Below are positions 57,461 through 64,000 of a stretch of 64,000 nucleotides of DNA, piece after piece (positions within the stretch are counted from its first letter, which is position 1; the number at the start of each line of letters is the position of its first letter). The position numbers and the translations under genes were made by a program. A model generated the notes under the pieces. That model did no database searches, was not told the origin of the DNA, and saw nothing but the letters and a program-made list of their open reading frames with translations. Origin of the DNA: Owenia fusiformis (lineage: Eukaryota > Annelida > Polychaeta > Sabellida > Oweniidae); assembly GCA_903813345.2 (NCBI GenBank), contig CAIIXF020000001.1, positions 13,473,915-13,537,914 of the forward strand, given 5' to 3'.

Positions 57461-57646
57461 TTAAATGACAATTTGCTTAAAGCACTCATAGAGTGCATAA
57501 ATTCCCCCATTTAGCATTTCGCAGGGGTCAAGGGCTTGATGTACTAATTCTTCAGCAACATTTTCAGTGCCTTTTTTGTGTTTAATCATGCCACAGCTTT
57601 CAATAATGTGATAATGATATCTCATTATATCTTTTCTATCAGGCAC
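57461..57646 (-). CDS. Unrecognised single open frame, 61 codons
   Basis: The minus-strand frame reads PDRKDIMRYHYHIIESCGMI... to NGGIYALYECFKQIVI and TAA. Composition looks protein-like (mixed charged and aromatic residues, no simple repeats). It starts with GTG directly after TGA; no ATG opens the frame, but an AG just upstream (…ttttgag|tg) could be an acceptor. I do not recognise the family. It could be a terminal exon of an unseen gene, a transposon relic, or chance. Confidence 0.3.
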   Translation of the reverse strand: MPDRKDIMRYHYHIIESCGMIKHKKGTENVAEELVHQALDPCEMLNGGIYALYECFKQIVI

Positions 57647-58027
57647 TCAAAACATTTCTGAAATTATCTGTAATGGAATCTTTACTATTCATTTACAATT
57701 TCAATTGCCAATAATGTTGTCCTGTCAACAATGGCAATTTGTATATATGTAACTGATTGATTTTTAGAAATAAATGTGAATTATGTAAAAAAACAAAAAA
57801 AACTATTCTTTTACATCACTAAGATAACTGGAGTGATTTGTGCTTCAAACATCAGCGGTGAAACCAGAATGAATATTTTAAAATCAACCCAATTTTTTTT
57901 TCTACATCGATTCAGAATTTTACCTGACAAGTGATATTTTTAATTATATTTGAATCAAAATATTTTCTTAATCTCATTCGATCCCTGATTTACCCTAGAA
58001 GGGTATATATTCCCCCAAACCCTAATC

Positions 58028-58589
58028 CACCCTATGCTTAGTGAGCGGAGCTAATTTCAAGGGTGATAGTAAGACGAGGCATGGCGCCCAAAAACCAAAG
58101 AATATTAGTACCATAATCTTTTAAGTCGTATTATTGCAGCATAAGGTGGTGATGTTGTGATATTTTATGCTGTTTTAGAAGTGTAAGATGTTAAACTATG
58201 CATACCGTTTGTTTTACATCCAATAAAACGAATATTTAAGATGAAACAGTCGTTTAAAGATACAATTTGAATTTACCGCAAGAAATTACAACCTAATATT
58301 GTCAATATGTCAATAATTCCTGATCGATGTCACATATAAAGATATATGTACCTAGATATGTTTTATTTTTTCATATATGCGAAATAAGGCGGTCTCTGGT
58401 TATGTACATCCAATACAAAATAAATGTTTACGAGAGTGTCTATTCGGCGATCAGAATTTCGATGACGAGCAATGGCGATGTAATTTGCGAAGAAAGCATC
58501 AGTGCACCTAGTTACAGGCCAGGTTTGGGCGCCATGCCTCGTCTTTACCATCACCCTTGAAATTAGCTCCGCTCACTAAGCATAGGGTG
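58028..58589. mobile_element. 562-bp element with CAC termini, ~60-bp TIRs and 5-bp TSD
   Basis: TAATC flanks both sides (58023-58027, 58590-58594). The ends CACCCTATGCTTAGTGAGCG and its reverse complement extend about 60 bp as TIR (...CAAGGGTGATAGTAAGACG, GGCATGGCGCC), with two or three mismatches. The CAC start and a 5-bp duplication are features of the Transib/RAG-like group; without a transposase the class is an inference. Confidence 0.75.
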
Positions 58590-59216
58590 TAATCCTACTG
58601 GCAAACTTGAAAATATTCCTCTTTTGTAAACGATCAGCTCTTAAATTATTGTTTAAATTGGCACACGTTTTTTAAATATCCTTAAGCATTGGTTGAACAT
58701 GTAAATATTAGAATTTTTATCTCATATTATACATTCAAGTCATTTGGTCAGATTTCTCTGTGATGATTACTTTAGTATGTTAATTCCAGAATTGAGCTAT
58801 CTACTTATCACTGGTATCAGCATTATATAGGAGGAATATATACTAATGTCTCCATGTTTGTATCTAAGGACTTCTCCTTGGCAATGTAGAGTTAAAGGGT
58901 GACGCATATCGTTTAGCAAATCGAACGCTCGTTTCTGGTGTTGCTCACCGTTTAGTATAAAAGGCCCGATCCCGGAATAATACTCAAGGGTTCACAGGTT
59001 CGAGATCGTTGTGTCAACACCTCTAACTGTTATATAGCATAAGTATATTATAGATCGTCACACATTTATAAAAGGGTGATTTTATTTTGACAAATCAATT
59101 CCACATTTATGGATGAAGTTTCAGGAATTTCTATTTGTGTATAATAAGGAAAAATTGGCATCTAAATTTCCCCATAACGTTATAGCACACAGCTTGGCAT
59201 ATGAAATATCCTACAA
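58590..59216. other. Intergenic or intronic, nothing firm
   Basis: 58898-59010 is GC-richer, with GGTTCACAGGTTCGAGATCG, which resembles a pol III B-box, but no tRNA fold or A-box could be built. Otherwise nothing is recognised. Confidence 0.35.
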
Positions 59217-59537
59217 ATGAAACAAAGCAAGACAAACCGGTTTCTAATACAAGGATTTATATTGGCTGTTGTACATGTATTCTTTGAACGCAATCACTCT
59301 TTGGATAACGTTTTCAAAATCACTATAAACGGATTACTTTATCTCAAAGACAATTTCAATAAACTGGATTTTACAGAACTCCCCTTATTTCTTAAAAATG
59401 GACTGATCCAGTTAATTCGCCTGGAGCCGCCATATTGTTTTTATACGGGATGCTCATCGGAACCCTTTAAGCATGGAGCCAATGACCTTTATTTATATAA
59501 CACATCAGAAATCACCCACATTATCCAACTAGAGTAA
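59217..59537 (+). CDS. Unrecognised open frame, 106 codons
   Basis: ATG-started frame MKQSKTNRFLIQGFILAVVH... ending HIIQLE. A hydrophobic first third and aromatic, charged remainder. No family recognised; it stops immediately before the 59.54-kb repeat. Could be a chance ORF, an exon, or a transposon remnant. Confidence 0.25.
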   Translation: MKQSKTNRFLIQGFILAVVHVFFERNHSLDNVFKITINGLLYLKDNFNKLDFTELPLFLKNGLIQLIRLEPPYCFYTGCSSEPFKHGANDLYLYNTSEITHIIQLE

Positions 59538-59542
59538 CATTA

Positions 59543-62500
59543 ACTGTGAGGTCAGAGTAGTAAGGGTCACAAGGTTATGGAAGGTCAAGGTCATTAACAG
59601 ATGAATTTCACCAAAAGGTCAAATGTGAGACATTGAAATTCTGATTTTCATATACTGTATCTTTCAACCTGTGTCATTTGTGAATCTACTTAGGTCAGAA
59701 AGGTGAAAGGACAAGTCTCGGTTTGGAGAACAGTCTCCTGGGCTAATCATTATTTTCATGAAAAATATAGAAACATCACCCAAATTAAATTATGATTATT
59801 TAAAAGAAGACATTTAAATCTACAAGATGTAAAATTATCAAAATTGTCCGAAGCAGGCATATTGTGTAGTAGACCGATTCAATAAAAGACAAGTCTTGAT
59901 TTGAAGAAAGAAGTTCATCAGTGTACTGCGCTAATATTTTTTTTGATGAAAAATATAGAAATATCATCCAAAATTAATAATGAATACTCAAAAGAGGACA
60001 TTTGAATCTACAATATGTAAAAATATCAAAATTGTCCAAAGCAGGCGTAACAGTGAGCAGACTGATGAACTTCATTCTCCAAACCGAGACTAGTATTTTA
60101 TAGGTAAAGATGAATGTTGAATATGACTTTAAGCTCCCTATGGTATCATGCTATCCTAATGGATAATATCCTAATACACCGGAATAGCCTGACAACGGTA
60201 AAGTCAGATACCGTTGTCACAAATGGCAGACATAACTGTCGTTTCGATTAGATTTTCATGAACTGCATGTTTAATAGAGCACCTAGACTAAATTCCTTTG
60301 GAACAACAATCAATCAAAGTGTCCTAATACTCATTGTACAGTTAATAATCTTCTACCATCGAAATAAAGTATTTAATTTAACCGATCAAAATGAGATACG
60401 GGACAATGGACACGGTAATTACCATATGCTGTTGTCTTTCTAAATTACTCAAATTCAGATTCCATTGTCATTGACAATATCAAAGACGCTATATTGTGGC
60501 GATTCATGACCCAATTTGATTGAAATTGGGATTTCATATGAAACATCATCACAAGAGCTTAATGCATGTACAGAATTAGCGACAATAAAATCCCATGAAA
60601 TGAGGACCAAGTGATTAAACAGTTGAATCGAAGGTTGTCACAGATGGCGAACATAACCGTCGCTTCAACTGTTTAATCACTTGGTCCTCAGTTCATGGGA
60701 TTTTAATGTCGCTAATTCTGTGAATGTATTAAGCTCTTGTGATGATGTTTCAAATGAAATCCCAATTTCAATCAAATTGGGTCATAAATCACCACAATAT
60801 AGCATCTTCGATATCATCAATGACAATGGAATCTGAATTTGAGTAATTTAGAAAGACAACAGCATATTGTATGTAATTACAGTGTCCGTTGTCCCGTATC
60901 TCATTTTGATCGGTTAAATTAAAGACTATATTTCGATGGTAGAACATTATTAACTGTACAATGAGTATTAAGACACTCTGATTGATTATTGTTCCAAAGG
61001 AATTTAGTCTAGGTGTTCTATTAAAGGACAACTGAAATAGCTTTTCTCAACTTGCAGCGACAAAAATGTGGTTTTCTCCATTGTAAGCCCAATGTAGAGT
61101 TCTTTAACTGTGAGGTCAGAGTAGTAAGGGTCACTAGGTTATCGAAGGTCATGGTCATTAACAGATGAATTTCACCAAAAGGTCAAATGTGAGACATTGA
61201 AATTCTGATTTTCATATACTGTATCTTTCAACCTGTGTCATTTGTGAATCTACTTAGGTCAGAAAGGTGAAAGGACAAGTCTCGGTTTGGAGAACAGTCT
61301 CCTGAGCTAATCATTATTTTCATGAAAAATATAGAAACATCACCCAAATTAAATTTTGATTATTCAAAAGAGGACATTTAAATCTACAAGATGTAAAATT
61401 TTCAAAATTGTCCGAAGCAGGCATATTGTGTAGTAGACCGATTCAATAAGACACAAGTCTTGATTTGAAGAAAGAAGTTCATCAGTGTACTGCGCTTATA
61501 TTTTTTTGATGAAAAATATAGAAATATCATCCAAAATAAATAACGAATATTCAAAAGAGGACATTTGAATCTACAATATGTAAAAATATCAAAATTGTCC
61601 AAAGCAGGCGTAACAGTGAGCAGACTGATGAACTTCATTCTCCAAACCGAGACTAATCTTTTATAGGTAAAGATGAATGTTGAATATGACTTTAAGCTCC
61701 CTATGGTATCATGCCATCCTAATGGGAGCTGGGACTTGTATAGATGAAAGTTCACTAATTTTCTCCACATATGTTGTTGTTTTTCTTCACATCTGTCCCA
61801 TTGGTTTATGTGTAAATATTGCAGTATTAAAACAATAGAATTGACATTTTCTCTTCAAATTATTCATAAGCATGTTTTAAAATTGAATATCATAAGGTTT
61901 GGATATTTTCATTGACATTTGTCTTGAGAGATTCAACCCACTAAATTGTCTGACAGTCTTTAAGTACACCGGAATAGCCTGACAACAGTAAAGTCAGATA
62001 CCGTTGTCACAAATGGCGGTTGGGAACAACAATCAATCAGAGTGTCTTAATACTCATTGTACAGTTAATAATCTTCTACCATCGAAATAAAGTCTTTAAT
62101 TTAACCTATCAAAATGAGATACGGGACAATGGACACGGTAATTACCATATGCTGTTGTCTTTCTAAATTACTCAAATTCAGATTCCATTGTCATTGACAA
62201 TATCAAAGACGCTATATTGTGGCGATTCATGACCCAATTTGATTGAAATTGGGATTTCATATGAAACATCATCACAAGAGCTTAATGCATGTACAGAATT
62301 AGCGACAATAAAATCCCATGAAATGAGGACCAAGTGATTAAACAGTTGAATCGAAGGTTGTCACAGATGGCGAACATAACCGTCGCTTCAACTGTTTAAT
62401 CACTTGGTCCTCAGTTCATGGGATTTTAATGTCGCTAATTCTGTGAATGTATTAAGCTCTTGTGATGATGTTTCAAATGAAATCCCAATTTCAATCAAAT

Positions 62501-62747
62501 TGGGTCATAAATCACCACAATATAGCATCTTCGATATCATCAATGACAATGGAATCTGAATTTGAGTAATTTAGAAAGACAACAGCATATTGTATGTAAT
62601 TACAGTGTCCGTTGTCCCGTATCTCATTTTGATCGGTTAATTTAAAGACTATATTTCGATGGTAGAACATTATTAACTGTACAATGAGTATTAAGACACT
62701 CTGATTGATTATTGTTCCAAAGGAATTTAGTCTAGGTGTTCTATTAA
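59543..62747. mobile_element. Tandem-duplicated foldback element (59543-61025 and 61107-62747)
   Basis: TAACTGTGAGGTCAGAGTAG at 59543 recurs at 61107 and the following ~620 bases match closely. Each half then has the hairpin core (10-bp arms GACAACGGTA / TACCGTTGTC at 60191-60218, 61981-62008) and a long palindrome: 60265-60630 against 60655-61025, and 62030-62345 against 62370-62747. A unique block (61735-61965) sits between. Almost identical minus-strand frames at 60789-61031 and 62512-62823 are products of the arms. Confidence 0.82.
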
Positions 62748-63296
62748 AGGAATATTCCTTGCCAGACCCTTTCTCTCTTGATATGGTAGCTATAATCATA
62801 TATATAGTTTCCATATTTAGCAAAACAAGGGAAAATGTTTTAATATGGTCAATATTGATTATATAAAAATCTAGTGCTTATTTCCAGTGAGCTGCCATCT
62901 TTTAAGATTTCTTGCAGGAAGTGATGTCATCAACTCTCCACTTCTATAACCATGCCCATAACAGTATAGGAAAGTAGCACAAAATCACTTCTAGACAAGT
63001 GATCATTAATTTCTGGGCAAAAATATTTTCAGGGCTTGTCAACTTAGAATAAAAGAAGAGATTTTCGGAAGGATTAAATAAGATACAAAGTTGAAAAAGA
63101 ATATTTAGCTGGTTTTGTAATTCTTAATAGCTCCTCACCTAATGCTATATGCAAAGTTGAGAGTCGATGACATCACTTCCTGTGTGAAATTTTAAAAGAT
63201 GGCAGCTTACTGGAATTGAGCATCACATTTCTAAGTGATCAAATTTGACCATATCAAAACATTTTTGCGTGTTTTGCTAAACATGGCAAGCATATA
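62748..63296. mobile_element. Second copy of the TTAA foldback element, right end replaced by a mariner insertion
   Basis: TTAA 62744-62747 then AGGAATATTCCTTGCC, matching 23798 onwards. This copy has the uninterrupted CTCTCCAC site. It breaks off at CATATA (63291-63296), where CAGGGTGTCTC starts. Confidence 0.85.
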
Positions 63297-64000
63297 CAGG
63301 GTGTCTCAAAAAAATGTACCCAAAAGTGTATCAAGAGCACAGATAAACCAATCAATATTTTCAGACATTTTTTGCATGGTCATGTAGCCAAAACATGAAA
63401 GTTTTCTCCCCAATACACCATTTTTATTTCAGTCTTGTCTTCTTGATGCTTTAACCCTTTACCTTTTACACCACAAAATTGATGTAACCTCATATTTCGA
63501 TGACAGCCTGTATCCTTACTGCTACATTGTTCATCACATTTGATAATAATTCCGGTGAAATGTTTTGGATTTCTCTTTGGATGTTGCCCTTAAGTTGTTC
63601 TCGGTCTTTTTGCTTCGAATGAGCATTAAAACACTCCTTTAAATAGCCACAGAGAAAGATGTTTGAGGATGACGATGGCAGAAAAAACACAGATATTCAG
63701 GTCAATTATCGGGAAATGATTCAGGAGCTACCTTCCAGAGTTAGGCAGGCTAGCCTGGAGACCAAATGAAAACACAGTGCTCTCAAATTGATACACACAA
63801 CAAAAGCTACACTAGAATCCCAACCAATGCAGTTTCTTGAACCTCTGACCTCTCTGTATAAGGGGGCTATAAGACATTGTGAGGGCCTCTCTATTCACCA
63901 TATTTGACGGCCCATACTTTTTTCTCTGAGGCTATTTGAAGGAGCATTTTTATGCTAAACCCAAGCTAAGAGACCTATAACAACTTAAGACCAGCATCCG
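63297..64000 (-). mobile_element. Decayed mariner/Tc1-type transposon, running off the window
   Basis: The end CAGGGTGTCTCAAAAAAATG after TA (63295-63296) is typical of mariner-like TIRs. On the minus strand the interior ends with the transposase C-terminus described separately. The other TIR lies beyond the window. Confidence 0.8.
63490..63690 (-). pseudogene. mariner/Tc1 transposase C-terminal fragment
   Basis: The frame reads SSNIFLCGYLKECFNAHSKQ...IQREIQNISPELLSNVMNNV AVRIQAVIEI. The FFLWGYLK-like word, a 'REI..I.PE.L..VM.N...R' block and a terminal 'QA.IE' are the end of mariner-type transposases. Upstream sequence (63700-64000) has no continuous frame and the SPDL/PLD part is degraded, so it is inactive. 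Confidence 0.72.

Noticed and set aside
58898-59010. tRNA or SINE with B-box-like GGTTCGAGATC
   Set aside because: No A-box, acceptor stem or tail could be found on either strand.
60789-62823. Near-identical minus-strand proteins at 60789-61031 and 62512-62823
   Set aside because: They are the arms of duplicated palindromes, and a related frame appears on the plus strand at 60258; duplication, not coding constraint, explains identity.

Overview
This is a eukaryotic genomic window. It is AT-rich and intron-rich, with GT-AG introns, many minisatellites and many short foldback (MITE-like) transposons. Gene content, together with the 'TGTCACCACC' repeats and the GGACG-tract repeats, suggests a marine invertebrate, most likely a lophotrochozoan such as a mollusc. 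The clade is an inference; the window carries no species-diagnostic sequence. I see no CRISPR, operon, rRNA or tRNA.

Four genes can be supported by exons whose splice phases join. Gene A (+, 4607-10821, 5' end outside the window or unseen) is a C2H2 zinc-finger factor of the rotund/squeeze/lin-29/ZNF362-ZNF384 family. Gene B (+, 22249-31725, 535 codons in five exons) is a divergent zinc-finger gene of the same general architecture and is probably a tandem paralogue. Gene C (+, 38931-52500, 519 codons in ten exons) is a PQ-loop transporter like the lysosomal cationic amino-acid exporter SLC66A1/PQLC2, with a long acidic C-terminal tail. Gene D (-, 52728-56022, partial) is represented by two CBS-region exons of the endolysosomal ClC-6 chloride/proton exchanger. 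C and D converge.

The rest is introns and intergenic DNA filled with repeats. Tandem arrays include 26-bp (4.87-5.40 kb), 50-bp (15.3-16.6 kb), ~37-bp (17.4-17.9 kb), 39-bp (31.69-32.35 kb), 19-bp (40.38-41.48 kb), (CATAC)n (41.97-42.11 kb) and 67-bp (42.49-45.40 kb) units. Mobile elements include a three-deep nest at 23-25.7 kb with an 8-bp-TSD hAT element, a TTAA foldback at 35.5 kb, a 9-bp-TSD Mutator-like element with a nested hAT element at 49.4-50.4 kb, a CAC-ended 5-bp-TSD element at 58.0 kb, a duplicated foldback at 59.5-62.7 kb, and a decayed mariner/Tc1 copy at the right edge.

The most unusual pattern is that several minisatellites grow out of gene boundaries. The 19-bp array ends in the unit that forms the 3' splice site of gene C exon 4. 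The 67-bp array consists of about 43 copies of the end of gene C exon 6 with its GTAAGT donor. The 39-bp array begins in the last codons and stop of gene B. Gene C has also replaced the PQ dipeptide in both PQ-loops. All gene-family names rest on motif recognition by eye, without database searches.
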